From: Entoloma clypeatum
Lineage: Eukaryota > Basidiomycota > Agaricomycetes > Agaricales > Entolomataceae
Reading direction: 5' to 3'
DNA length: 64,000 nucleotides
NCBI GenBank assembly: GCA_963565915.1
Contig: OY751489.1
Span: 4,526,001-4,590,000, forward strand
Positions 23,801 through 34,807 of this stretch are shown piece after piece; position 1 is the stretch's first letter; every line of letters begins with the position of its first letter. The notes below the pieces were generated by a model. That model was not told the DNA's origin. It was given only the letters and a program-made list of their open reading frames with translations, and ran no database searches. Position numbers and translations under genes: made by a program.

Positions 23801-25595
23801 GAGTCCCACCTTACCACGCTCCCCGGAAATCACTGCCCCTCATCCCCACTGGATATACTCCAGATCACCTGCCAGCTCTGATAGTGAACTTGCCAGTGCA
23901 AGGCCGGTGTCATTCGTCTCCAGACCCTTACCAAGAGAACCGCTCTCACCTGACTCCTCCTCTCCCCGGAGCGACGGGTTCCTCGATACAATGCCCCACC
24001 ACCCCTCCGCACTCCTCAACCTCTCCCGGGGTGCAGGAACGGCGATAAGATCCGGGGTTCTTCCCTACCCGGAATGGCGCATAGAGGTCGCAGAGCGCGC
24101 ACGGAGGGCTGGAATGGGCAACATCGGGCGAGCGATGAAGTGGATGCTGTGGCAGAATCGCAATCAGCTGGATCTGGATCTGGAAGAGGTGCGGCATCGC
24201 CACGGGGCAGACGAGCGGGCGAGTACGGAGATAAGGCGGAAGCGCCGGGAGACGTTGACGTTGAAAAATCGGAGGCAGAGCACGGCGTCTGGAACACCTA
24301 CCCTTGCTGGGAGCATGAGCAGTGGAAGTAGGAAAGCTCGTACGGCTACGGCGTATGAGTCGGACCTGAGCGAGGATACAGGGAGGGTTATCGGGATGAG
24401 TGATAGCGGAGAGGAGAGCAGCGAGGCAGACTGGCAGGGATGGATGGCGGATCTTCATAGGCAGCACCGTGCGCAGGCGGAACGAAGGCGGATGGAGGTG
24501 GAGGAGGCTGATAAGCTTCCTGGGGAAAGGGATGAAACTTTTGGGTGTGCTCCAAAGAGTCCTGAAGAAGATCGACGATTCGTTGCAGAAAGGAGGAGGC
24601 TGCTTGAACCTACTGCGACAGTTGTTGTTACAACTCCATCTCGTGCTCCGTCTTCTACAGGTACGTGGATTTGAGACTCGCTATGTGAATCATATTAATG
24701 TGTCTCTGCAGCGACCCCGTCTGCAACCCTTTATTCCCCGTCATCTTCGGAGTCTCTCGTGCGGCGGAAACAAGAGCGCCCATTGAGCCTTTCCCCTCCT
24801 ACTTCGCCAGTCCTAAGATCAAACCATTCACATCACGGACACTCCCAATCTCAATCGAGTCCTCTCACACCCGAGCACCACCACCACCACATACGAAGGC
24901 CGTCCGGTTCTGTTCTAACACACTCAACCTCATTGGCCACCGGATTGCGGTCAAGTGAAACCACAGAAGTCGTTCCACGTCGGCCCAGCATGCCTTCTTT
25001 GACGGATCAGCATCCAGATTCGCTGCAAGTGTTGCTCCCAAGATCGCCACTTGCGCCGCCAACGAGAGTATCATCGCCTTTCTCTCCGTCATTTTCCTCC
25101 CCGTTCGAGCTGGAAGAGTCTCACCTATACACTGCCACACCTCTACCTGGCTCTTCAGGAACGGTCACCATGGCTAGGAGGGCTAGTTCGGCCGGGATGG
25201 GGGGTGCCGGAAGCCTCGGCAGGTCTTTCAAAGAGAAAGACGAGAAAGGGAAGGGGAAGGAAGGGAAAGGCAAGGACAAGCCTGAGGGCGGTGACGTCAA
25301 GGAGGCACGGAAGCTGCAGCGGCCAAAGCTCTCCCTTGCAACGAGCGGCTCCCTTGATCTGCCTCAAACTCAGCAGGCGACGTCACTGCAGTCAAAGAGT
25401 CCCATGACCAAATCACGAGTTCGGCGAGTCCAATCAAGCTCGAGCATGAAGGGAATTATTTCAGAGGAGGCGTTGCCAAAATCCCCTACTGCGGCATCCC
25501 TTCCACCGAAGAAGAAGAAAGGCGCGCTGGTACATGGGATGGAGAAGATTGTGAGGAAGCTGGATTCGGCAATGGATTTTCTGGATGAAAAGTAG
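20848..25595 (+). CDS. Large low-complexity protein with split PH-like domain
   Basis: Exons 20848-20893, 20941-21977, 22031-23618, 23664-24660 and 24712-25595; about 1516 aa. The N-terminus (ACRFIPYDQWL, then HVNSSWKVKQIKLWILAKC) looks like a ubiquitin-like/Ras-binding fold. KLEWRMRWMIVKEGSLILYK, THVVPLSSLSALRG and, after a 430-residue Lys/Asp/Glu/Ser-rich insertion, EWIVLDMGTDI and SSFLRILHRHL read as a PH domain with a large insert. A basic helical region (EWRIEVAERARRAGMGNIGR) and a long Ser/Pro/Lys-rich tail follow. I know this architecture from other Agaricomycetes, but not its function. Oddity: splicing at the only good donor (GGTAAGT, 23619) leaves the frame off by one. Removing one G of the GG would restore it, so a base-call error is likely. 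Confidence 0.72.
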
Positions 25596-25906
25596 GTAGG
25601 GCCGTCCGGGCAGGCAGCCTTGCAGGGGCGAGAGAGAAGTAGAAAGCAAGTTTTATATTTCTCTCCAGAGTTCTATTTTTAATTTTTTAAAGATCTGATG
25701 ATATTCCCTCTTATGCTTACGACGGTTGAAGAATGCTTAATGGTTTTCCCTGTTCTCGGACTTGCTTGCGAAGTCATTCTTTGAGCCTGGGTTGATTTTA
25801 CAATATCCTGTATTTACTCATTCGATACCTCACTCTTCTCACCACATCATAGACCTGTTGATGAGTTGCACTACGTTAGGAATGTGGACTGATGCGAACT
25901 CACCTT
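25596..25906. other. 3' flank of the PH-like gene
   Basis: AT-rich flank without ORFs of interest. It ends at the target-site duplication (CTT, 25904-25906) of MITE copy 1. Confidence 0.6.
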
Positions 25907-26321
25907 CACTGCTGACACTGATGAGTCTTTCTAGAGAAAAAATGTATTAGGAAAGAGGAATCCTCTTTTCCTTTTTCGTTTATCATCAAAAAAGACAAAG
26001 TGTTATATATAGAAAAATTCAAGAAACATATAATGTGTTTCTAAGTATTTCTTTTAGTAAAACTTTTCATTTTTCTAAGGGTTTTTTCCAAAGATAAACT
26101 TATTCCATTGTTCAAACAATGGATTTAGTTTTTTCTCAAGAAATACTTTAGGATAAACAAAAGGTTTTTTGTCCAAAAATATTTCAAAAAGACAATACAT
26201 GTTTCTTAAAATTTTCCATGCAATATACTTGGTATCTTTCTTAAAGATACATCCAAGAGAAAGAGGATTCCTTGTTTATAATAGATTTTTCCTCCAGAAA
26301 AACTTATTAGTGTCAGGAGTG
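25907..26321. mobile_element. CACT-type foldback MITE, copy 1 (415 bp)
   Basis: An AT-rich element whose left and right halves are long imperfect inverted repeats. The ends read CACTGCTGACAC (left) and GTGTCAGGAGTG (right). It is flanked by the 3-bp direct repeat CTT (25904-25906 and 26322-26324). The centre contains the palindrome CCATTGTTCAAACAATGG. It shares its sequence with 42102-42500 and 43269-43684. CACT ends with a 3-bp TSD fit the CACTA/EnSpm superfamily. It has no coding capacity, so it would need a transposase in trans. It is the most diverged of the three copies. Confidence 0.88.
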
Positions 26322-26752
26322 CTTCTAAATTTTGTATCGAGACTGTTGAGTTCCCACACTCGGGCTGCTGGGGCCGTGCCCATGCTGCAACACTTACTTT
26401 CTATGGCTGGGTGTGCCATCCTTTGAGACGTTCTCTCCCATCCCTGGAAGACTCGTTCCTTCAGGTGCATAGGTAGCCATATTGCAAAGGATTCCTCAAC
26501 TAACTGTACTACTATTCATGGAGTAGGGCATTCCTTCCATTTTAGCCAGTGATGACGTCTACGTGGAAGGTGAGATTGGGTGTAGAATGGGAGGGGGCAG
26601 GGAGAATGTCGTTCACATACCACCTGAGTACACGACGGAAGACAAGAAGACTTCTGAACTAACACGCCCTAGCTGGATCATATTACGTCTTGGCCTGCAG
26701 CCGTGTTCGTTTTCTCCTTGCTCTCATCTTTCCTACTCTTTCATTTCTCATC
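26322..26752. other. Flank between MITE copy 1 and the MAG pseudogene
   Basis: No gene. The right half (about 26620-26752) resembles the 5' flanks of MAG-A and MAG-B (for example the GAAGACAAGAAGACTTCTGA region), so the duplicated unit includes promoter sequence. Confidence 0.5.
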
Positions 26753-27985
26753 ATGCACTCTGTGATTGCCTGAGTGCTTCTTGTCAGCCTTGCCTCTGTG
26801 CTGCTTGGGGCACATGTGAAGTTTATCCCTCTTGTGGATAAGCGCTTCCCCTACCCAGACGGAATTGTCTGTTTTGTATCCTTTTCCCTGCTTGCTACGT
26901 TGACTTGTCGTGGCATTCTCTAGCCCTATCAAGCCAACGCAGACAATGGAGTCCAAGGGCCTCAAACGGTTACAACAGGTGTATGTAAGTATGTGTTGAA
27001 TCTGGATGACACAGAATCAAGCCTCTCTCTGTCAGGCATCATTCCTTAATTCTCTCGATGGTATGTCCTCTGTTCATGCCACGAATTCCATTTCTGACTT
27101 ATCTGTATAGATTTTTTGTTTGTGGGGGAGAGATGGTTGCATGGTGTTCTCAGCCAAATCATGGCACGAGTATTTCCCGCCAGATTATGTTCGGGTCGTC
27201 GCATTCATCAAACAGTTGAATATCAACATCCAAGAGGGAGATGATGGGGGCGAGATGGATCCTCATGGTGCCGATCTTCTGAGTTTCTTCTCTCTAACAA
27301 CAGGACCCCCCATAATCACGGGGCAGGCTGGCTCATGGTTCGGACAAAAACCAACCCAAATCGGCCTGGGGCCGGGTCAAAGTTCAGACAAATTGGCCCG
27401 CCGCAGGCGGAGGCCAGGTACATTGTTCGGACACGACGGCCGTCCAGACGCATTCCAGAGGGAACCCCTCAGCAAGCCCAGCAGCGTTGTGGCCTACTGA
27501 AACCCACTGCCACAGTTCAAATTACCAATTACTACAGGTCCTAACCTGAAGCCATGAAGATTGATGGAGGCAATCCTCGCCCACAGATTATCGATTATCA
27601 GTTGTTCGAGCTCAAGGAAGGACATTCTTAAGTTCAAAAAGATGATGAAATTATTTGCCAAGTGGAAGAACAAAGATTAGGATGAGCTAGGCTGATACTA
27701 CCGACCCGACGGAGTAGAATTAGTCGAAAAACGATGATTGTGTGGCAGCGCCGCGAAAAATAGTGCTTTTCGAGGCTGACTTGCCGAGTTGGACAAATTT
27801 TGGACCCTCCATATGAGGCTGGCTCACATATTCGGACATGGACCACTGATTTGGTTTGGACACAGGGGACCCCAGGTTTGAGCCAGCCTGTTCCGTGATT
27901 ATGGGGGGTCCTCTAACAACCCAGCCCAAACGTCCAAAAACTTGGCATGGGAATCTTGGTGGTCTGATGTATATGTATTTGATGT
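26753..27985 (+). pseudogene. MAG-like secreted glycoprotein pseudogene (copy C)
   Basis: A + strand relative of MAG-A and MAG-B. ATG at 26753 is followed by an in-frame TGA in the signal peptide (ATTGCCTGA). Then come PLVDKRFPYPDGI, a damaged exon 2 with an insertion near 26975, an exon 3 that has lost its first half (WGAINPN..EVE segment), the intact stretch INIQEGDDGGEMDPHGADL, and a short exon-4 remnant after 27947. A 611-bp hAT-type MITE splits intron 3. Several independent lesions make it clearly dead. Confidence 0.85.
27302..27912. mobile_element. hAT-type MITE (611 bp) in the MAG pseudogene
   Basis: Terminal inverted repeats begin AGGACCCCCCATAATCACGG at both ends and extend about 34 bp with two mismatches (..GGGGCAGGCTGGCTCA on the left, ..GGAACAGGCTGGCTCA on the right). 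The flanks carry the 8-bp direct repeat CTAACAAC (27294-27301 and 27913-27920), diagnostic of hAT transposition. There is no transposase ORF. It interrupts the old intron 3 of the glycoprotein pseudogene, whose sequence resumes right after the TSD. Confidence 0.92.
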
Positions 27986-28226
27986 TGGCAACCCAGGGAT
28001 CTCTAGTCTGGCGAATCGTTATTCTTCCCAGACTATCAGCCAGATGAAGACAAAGAGGGATACTGTAGTATTATGACCGTAGGTTCACATAACGTGTAAC
28101 ATGGGGTAGGAACTGAACCTATGTGACCCTCATAACACATAACATACCTCCATGAATATGTTCCAAAAGTAACATATTATTTATTTTTTCTGACTACCAA
28201 ATGCCACAGGCTCTAGTGATTGGGAT

Positions 28227-28536
28227 TGTTGAAGTTCCACCTGGGCGCTAGCTGCAGATGTACTGAGCAACACAGCTACAGTGGAAGTACTCTACTTAAC
28301 CGTTCTAGTCACTTACTTGGATTGGAAAGGGTGAGGCTGGTGAGAGCGGTTGAGGCTGGTAAGAGCGATGGAGCTGGTTAAGAGTCAAGAGACAACTTGT
28401 TGATATTGACAGTTTCCTGGTCTTTATATACCGTACTACTGTTTGCACCAACCAAATAAGTATGTAATCAAAGATGTCTAAGGTCACGTGATATAATCTA
28501 ATCTAATCTAATCTACGTGATGGAAAAGTTTCAACA
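28227..28536 (-). repeat. Copia-A 3' LTR
   Basis: 310 bp, downstream LTR in element orientation. It contains TATATAAAG (28422-28430, minus strand) and a short tandem array of AATCT units near 28496-28515. Confidence 0.95.
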
Positions 28537-28605
28537 CCCCCCCATATTTAGTACATACTTCTAAATACATCTTACTTTTTCCCATATAGGTACTCTTTTT
28601 TTTGT

Positions 28606-31600
28606 CTAGTTTTTAAGTAATCCAAAGTATGGGATAAACTTGCTAAAGAGGACTTTCCCCAGATTCTTAGTTAAAAGGTCTGCAGGGTTATTCACTCCTT
28701 CAATGAATTCAACCGTAATAATCCCTTCGGATACTTTTTCTCTGACAAAGTGGAATCACACGTTGATGTGCTTAGATCGCTTCTCAGTTACAGGATTGGA
28801 TGCGATAAAGACAGAGCCATTGTTGTCTCCATAGATCGGAACTGATCCGATCTGCATCCCAAGTTCGGCAAGCATGCTTCTAAGCCATGTCACTGCGCGA
28901 CTGCAATCTGATAGGGCCATGTATGCTGCTTCCGTGGAAGAGAGGGCAATGGTTTTTTGCGCCAATGAAACCCATGTTACTGCTCCAGATGCCAGTGATA
29001 CGAAGTAACCAGTGGTGGACTTTCTGGTGTTTTTGTCTGACGCCCAATCGGAGTCTGTGAATGCGTAGATTCCTTTCCCAGAATCACCATCGTACATGAT
29101 CGCGTAATTTTTTGTCGCCCTCAAATACCTGCAAATATCCCTAGCCACTTCTAAATGGCGTTTAGTAGGGTTTGCGGAGAATTGGGACATTTTGATCATG
29201 GCGAAACAAATGTTGGGTCTTGTCCCGATCATTAAGTACAATAATGATCCGATGATGGATTGGTACTTGGATCTGAGTTCCGCATTGGGTTCATCTTCAG
29301 ACTTCATGGGTTTGTAGCCTGTCGGGAGTGGGGTATGGGTCGCATTAGATTCGCTCATCCCCATGCGTGCAAGAATTTTCTCAAGGTAGGGTACTTGATC
29401 AATGAAGATCCTCTTCCCTCGTTGCCTTATTTGGATAGAGAGAAATTCTTTTGGTTCCCCATCAGGGACTAGGTGGCCTAGGTCCCTACATTCCCATGTT
29501 GTCATGAAGGCCTTCTTCTTTTCTAGCGTGTATTCCTGGTTTGTGCCGAGAAAAGCAGAGTCATCGACATAAATGACGGCGATCACAGTTTCCCCTTTGG
29601 TACTTGTGTGAATAAAAACTCCCGCATCGGAGTGAAGCCGGACAAAGCCGAGCTTTTTCATGGAGGAATTGAGTTCCCTCCACCAGGCTAATGCGGCCTG
29701 CTTGAGTCCATATAGGGCTTTGTATAGTCAGTACATGAGGTGTTCTTTCCCTTTTACTATGTAGCCCTCAGGTTGTCGCATGTAAATTACCTCACGGAGT
29801 GTTCCATAGAGGAAGGCTGCTGAGACGTCCAAGAGTGTCATGAACCACCCTTCAAGGGCTGTCAATGCCAGGATCAACTGAACAGTCTCGTACCTCACTA
29901 CTGGTGAGAAGATCTGATCAAAGTCGATCCCTTCTACTTGTGAGAAGCCTTTTGCGATGAGGCGCGCTTTCAGACGCCCGTCGGATTTTTCATTGTAAAC
30001 CCATTTGTTCCTTAGAGCTTTCCTTCCTGTGGGTAGGGGTACTAACTCCGTGATCACCCCGCGGCTTTTGAGCATATCTAGCTCTTTTCGTTCTGCCGCA
30101 TACCAATCTTCTTTGTTTGGAGGAGAGTATATGTCTTTGTGTGACATTTCGATGATGCCTACTTGGATAGAGATTGCCTCCATTAGGAGATCGTTCATCC
30201 ATGCCGTTTGACTGCCTAATCTACGTCTTCGATCCAATTTTTCAAGATCAGAAGCAGGGGTGTCTTCCCCATAGATGCTATCTGGCATTCTGCGAACTCG
30301 TTGTTCCCTGATCGGTCGATCTAGTACTTGTTTGGGTTCTGGAGTGGGTACTCGCGGTTCATCGTCAGGCTCGCTAGCCAGCAAGTCATCGTCTGATTCA
30401 GGGTGATCCTGTCCAGTGGGAACAGGGTCGTGAGGTTTTTTGTAATGACTGTCATTGTCATCGTTTCCGGGGATGAGGTCCTCAAACTCATCAGCCGGTT
30501 CTGGGTTTTCCATTTCTGGATGGTTTTCTGGCAAAGGATCGATGTGGCATCTAGGGTACTTGCTTTCATCAAAGATAGCTTTCCCACCCATGAAAATTGT
30601 ATTAGTCTCAGGATCCATGAAACGGTATCCTTTGACCCCTGGCTTTGATCCGAGATAAATCATCAATCGAGATCTAGACTCCAGGGAATTTCTACGTTTT
30701 TCCTTTGGGATATACACATATGCCTGACATCCGAAGACTCTGATGTTTGACATATTGGGGATCTCATTGGTCACCCTGAAGTAAGGGGTTTTCCATTCGA
30801 GACGCTGCATGGGGGTTCTGTTATAGAGAAAAGCTGCATGTTCCAAACAGAATTCCCACCACATAGGGGGTAAGCACGCGTCAAAGCGCAAGGCTTGAGA
30901 TTTCTCCCACAGGGTTCGATTTATCCGTTCTGCTCTACCGTTCTGCTGGTGCTGATACGGGAGCGTGACGTCGATCAGAACTCCATGATCGGCAAGTACA
31001 TCCTTGTTGTTAAGTAGGTGAAACGTCGGAGCTTCGTCGGAGTCCGTCGGAGGTCAGACGTAGGACTGAGACCGGAGTGGAACTCCGGAAATGCGGAGGA
31101 ACGACGAAGGGGAGGGATGTGGCTTCAACGTATGTGTTGCGCCGCCATTTGTTGGATAAGGTGTCCCAATTTCAGGAGGTCGGAGTAGAGGTCGGAGGTG
31201 CGGAGGCTCTTGGAAAGATCTCGGTGAGAGACATGTTGACGTGGAAATGGTCGGACGACGTCGGAGTTGTGACTCGGACACAGTACTGAGCTCGTCGAAG
31301 GGTAACGATGGAGGAAGAGCAGTAGATGAGGATGTCGTCGGCGTATTGTACCACAGCGAGGATCTCTGGCATGAACGGGGAGTAGAGGAGTGAACTTTGT
31401 TGATATTCGAACTGAGGAACTACAGGTATGGTATGAGCTTAAATACCTAAGTGAGATTACTTTACGGAGATGGTCGGAGTAGGTCTGGAGTTGTGGCGTA
31501 AGTTGCCAGCGACTGTAACAAACATCGGAGATGTCGGTCAACGGACCATGTGGAAAAGGCGATGCATAAGTAAACGGGAATATGAATATGAAATGCATAA

Positions 31601-33112
31601 AGGCATGGAGTTATGAATATGAAATGCACGATGGCAACATGCGGAGATGCGGAGGTAACAGATGTCCGGAATATCGGAATTGATCGGAAATCGTTGGAGC
31701 GGAATTGATCGGAATTGATCGGAGATGATCGGAGGTTGTTGGAGCCAGAATGGTATATAACACTTGTATTCGTCAAACTCTCCACCTCCATCAACTCGCC
31801 ATTTTTTAGGAGTGGCAGCGAACTGATTCTGGATCATCGCAAGAAATTGTCGCAGTGCCGTGATGGCATCCGACTTCTTTCTAAGCAAGACAACCCAGAC
31901 GTGGGATGAAAAATTGTCCAAAAACGTGAGGAAATATTTATATTTATGGTATGATGCCATGGATATCTGTTTGAGATCGGAATGGATCAGATCAAAGGTT
32001 TTGGTTGCCCTTGTCATTGAATTGGGATATGACTGATTCGGCATTTTCCCTTTGAGGCAACCTGTGCAACTTTCCTGTGATTTCTCACGTACTAGTGTTT
32101 CAGGTACCCCTTTGGTACTGGTGGGAATCTTTCGGAGTGCTTGATCATTTGGGTGACCAAGACGCTTGTGCCATGTTTCGACAGTGATTTTGCTTGAGAT
32201 CGCATGGATCTGGTCATAGCGTATTTCAGTGTCTAACCAGTAAATGGTTTGACCAAGGACGTGGGGCGAAAACTGGATTTTGCTCAGCCCTTTGGAGATG
32301 TTGATTTCTCCACAAGTCCCATCTACTTTGTAACCATGGTTAAGGAAGACGCCTGGGACAATAGGTGTGTGTCCATGTCCGGGATGTAGAACACCGGTCT
32401 GAGAAGATGGGTTTTAACTTCCCCATTTAGGGTGTGCCATACTGGAACGGCCCCAACTCCGAGAATTTCCAGTTTCTTCCCTTTAGCTGCAGTTTGGACA
32501 AATCGCTTGACCGTGAGAGGTCTATAGTATGTGAAGTCTTTAAACTCATAGGTGAAGTGTAACGAGGCGCCGGAGTCTAATATCCACTGTGCGTGTTCTT
32601 TTTCCTTACAGTTTGTGCAAGAGGCAAAATGTTTAATATATTTTTTGTGTAGATCACTGCTGAAGTGATCTACGCACTCTGTAGTGGTACTAGCTAATAT
32701 ATTATACGTCTGTTGAGAGGCATAATTAGCTTTCCGCATTTGGTAAGATTTGAGAAAAGGGTTTGACAGACCATCAAGTTCTATCTCGTAGTCAAACTCG
32801 TCTGGCCCCATTCGCTCCTGGTCGATGTCCATCATTTTCAGCGATTCTTCTATCGATGGGGCTACGCAATGCTGTTTAGCCGGCCTTTCGTCGATGTCAG
32901 GAATGATGGTATCTAAGATGCGAAGGTTTGACCCAGAGGGTTGGGCACCGATTTCTCAGGCGAGTCTTCGCACCCTCTCGTTCTTTTTCCACAGACGGCT
33001 TTCCAGAGGGAAGCCCGGTGTACTGAGAAGGAGGCGGGTTCATGTGTTGCAGGAGTAACTGCATTCTTTCCGACTCAGGCTGCGCAGTACTCGTAGTTTT
33101 CCCGCGGCCCAT
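28606..33112 (-). pseudogene. Copia-A pol (protease, integrase, RT, RNase H), broken
   Basis: From 5' to 3' on the minus strand: an ORF starting at 33112, the protease site ILDSGASLHFTY (Asp codon about 32577), the GAG-pre-integrase zinc motif (ETWHKRLGHPNDQ ... CTGC), the integrase core (LIHSDLKQISM, WRVDGGGEF, QQNGRAERINRTLW), RT (NKWVYNEKSDGRLKARLIAK, VIYVDDSAFLG) and RNase H (FTDSDWASD, ALSSTEAAYMA). Defects: frame changes near 32960 and near 32350, a 755-bp solo LTR in the integrase (31008-31762), a TGA at 29728-29730 between KGKEHLMY and LYKALYG, and a TGA at 28756-28758 in the RNase H tail. At each TGA, Arg is expected. Confidence 0.92.
31008..31762. mobile_element. Solo LTR (755 bp) nested in Copia-A integrase
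   Basis: On the + strand it begins TGTTAAGTAGG and ends GGTATATAACA (TGTTA/TAACA termini). It is bounded by the 5-bp direct repeat CTTGT (31003-31007 and 31763-31767). Removing it with one repeat rejoins the integrase frame as GGGEFDEYKDVLADHG, which proves insertion. It contains GATCGGAATT-type tandem motifs (31676-31738). A minus-strand ORF (31172-31372) includes QYADDILIYC. No internal region or second LTR is present. Confidence 0.9.
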
Positions 33113-34125
33113 TACAGTGGTGAAGGTAGGGGCACGTTGACGAGGAGGAAGGGGACAGGAGCAGGATAACGAGGGGGTTGCTCAATGGCCGGTGCGATGA
33201 ACTCGACCATCTCCTCAGCTTGGTCGGAGTCGTTTTCAGCGTTGTTGGCGCGCTTCTTCTGGTTGCGCCAGCGTCCCTTTCCCTTCTTTTTTTCAGAAGC
33301 GGTACTTGGGTCGGTCGAGTTAGTCTGCTCGTCAGTGTTGTTACGCGAGGTACTCGGCGCTGTCTGCTTTTCCCATTTGGGGTCTTGCCCCTTTCGCTTA
33401 GTCCCGGAGATTTTCTGGGCCTGCTTGTTGGACGCCCGAGTAGACCCTATCGCATACTTGCGCCGGTACTCTGAGACGATGCTGTCGGTGACGGCCTGCC
33501 ATGTGAAGTCGTCAGCATCGTAGACCTGGAAGAGGGCGGTGGAGAGGGACAACCAAGCATCAGGAATGGCACTTGCCAGGATCATAGCCTGCATGAGATC
33601 AGGCACGACGAATTTCGCGTCGCTGAGGCGAGCGAAGAGTGACCCAAGGCGCTCGATTTCCGGTACGGGGTCGCAACCCGACAGCTTGAAGGAGGCAGCG
33701 GCCTTGAAGTCGCCGAAAATGGTGGCGGGGGAGATCTTCGAATATGTGTCCTTTAACGATGTCCAGGCTTCTTTCGAGGTCTTGGCATCTTTGATGTGTC
33801 TCCTGATGGCTTCGGAGACCTTGAGGCAGATGGAACCTAGGGCCATGTCGTCGTCCCTAATCCAGGTTTTTCTTTCTTTGTGGAAGGCGGGCTGGTCGAC
33901 GGTGGTGGTGATGACCGGAGGCTGGGTTGCAGATGTCGAGGTGGCAGAGGCAGGGGTGGAGACCGTGACGGTGAAGTCCGCGATGTCGGGGCGCTCAATG
34001 TCGCCAGATATGAGGCGCCAGACTCCTTGATGGAGAAGGTACGATTTCATTTTTTCAGCCCAACTCGGGTAGTCAATGCCGTCGAAGATGGCAATGGAGT
34101 CGAGGGCGGAGCGAGAGGTAGACAT
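33112..34125 (-). CDS. Copia-A gag
   Basis: A 337-codon ORF starting at MSTSRSALDS (34125). The frame is open upstream to 34155, but this ATG fits the Copia gag start. It shows the Copia Gag (UBN2-like) core: FDGIDYPSWAEKMKSYLLHQ, a helical segment HIKDAKTSKEAWTSLKDTYS, and FGDFKAAASFKL. A Lys/Arg-rich tail replaces a CCHC zinc knuckle, which I do not see. The TAA stop overlaps the ATG of the next ORF (TAATG, 33110-33114). The frame itself is intact. Confidence 0.88.
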   Translation of the reverse strand: MSTSRSALDSIAIFDGIDYPSWAEKMKSYLLHQGVWRLISGDIERPDIADFTVTVSTPASATSTSATQPPVITTTVDQPAFHKERKTWIRDDDMALGSICLKVSEAIRRHIKDAKTSKEAWTSLKDTYSKISPATIFGDFKAAASFKLSGCDPVPEIERLGSLFARLSDAKFVVPDLMQAMILASAIPDAWLSLSTALFQVYDADDFTWQAVTDSIVSEYRRKYAIGSTRASNKQAQKISGTKRKGQDPKWEKQTAPSTSRNNTDEQTNSTDPSTASEKKKGKGRWRNQKKRANNAENDSDQAEEMVEFIAPAIEQPPRYPAPVPFLLVNVPLPSPL

Positions 34126-34477
34126 TTTTAATGAATCTAAAAGGAGTTTTCCCAATCAGTGATGTTCTTTATGAATTTGATTTTTAGAGAAAACAAATAA
34201 ATGATTCCTCATAACATATTCCCTTTAGGAATAGCGGTTGTGGGAAAAACCCTTTTTTGTCAGAAGTGTGTGAGGTACGATCGACATTTCCACATGATGT
34301 GTACTAAGTCAATCCCCTTAGGGACGCTTCATGACAGGTACTTGTCGTAATGACGTTCCCAGGTTCATGTGTGAAGAAGTAAGACTCAGAACCTAGACCT
34401 TTCGATCGGTTCTTTGCCAACCAGGGTAGAGTGGGCAGGTACTCGCTGTTGCCAGCGTTCCCAAGTCCCTCTGCTAT
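34126..34477. other. Copia-A leader between PBS and gag
   Basis: About 350 bp without a usable ORF; 5' untranslated leader. In contrast with Copia-B, there is no extra ORF here. Confidence 0.7.
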
Positions 34478-34492
34478 CCGGGGCCCATAACC
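34478..34492 (-). promoter_or_regulatory. Copia-A primer-binding site (half-tRNA-iMet type)
   Basis: Directly after the 5' LTR the minus strand reads GGTTATGGGCCCCGG, identical to the site after the Copia-B 5' LTR. It is complementary to the anticodon arm of initiator tRNA-Met (GGGCYCAUAACC), as in Drosophila copia, which is primed by a 5' half of that tRNA. Confidence 0.75.
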
Positions 34493-34802
34493 TGTTGAAG
34501 TTCCACCTGGGCGCTAGCTGCAGATGTACTGAGCAACACAGCTACAGTGGAAGTACTCTACTTAACCGTTCTAGTCACTTACTTGGATTGGAAAGGGTGA
34601 GGCTGGTGAGAGCGGTTGAGGCTGGTAAGAGCGATGGAGCTGGTTAAGAGTCAAGAGACAACTTGTTGATATTGACAGTTTCCTGGTCTTTATATACTGT
34701 ACTACTGTTTGTACCAACCAAATAAGTATGTAATCAAAGATGTCTAAGGTCACGTGATATAATCTAATCTAATCTAATCTATGTGATGGAAAAGTTTCAA
34801 CA
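34493..34802 (-). repeat. Copia-A 5' LTR
   Basis: 310-bp upstream LTR in element orientation, with the promoter TATA box TATATAAAG at 34688-34696 on the minus strand. It differs from the other LTR at three positions. Confidence 0.95.
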
Positions 34803-34807
34803 GGGAT

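Larger units (their letters stand above)
28227..34802 (-). mobile_element. Copia-A LTR retrotransposon (6576 bp)
   Basis: Two 310-bp LTRs (28227-28536 and 34493-34802) start TGTTGAAG and end TTTCAACA on the + strand. They differ at three sites, all C/T. The element is flanked by the 5-bp TSD GGGAT (28222-28226 and 34803-34807). Coding order on the minus strand is gag, protease, integrase, reverse transcriptase, RNase H, which is the Ty1/Copia order. The polypurine tract ATATGGGGGGG abuts the 3' LTR at 28537. Pol is broken by frameshifts, two TGA codons and a nested solo LTR. Confidence 0.96.
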
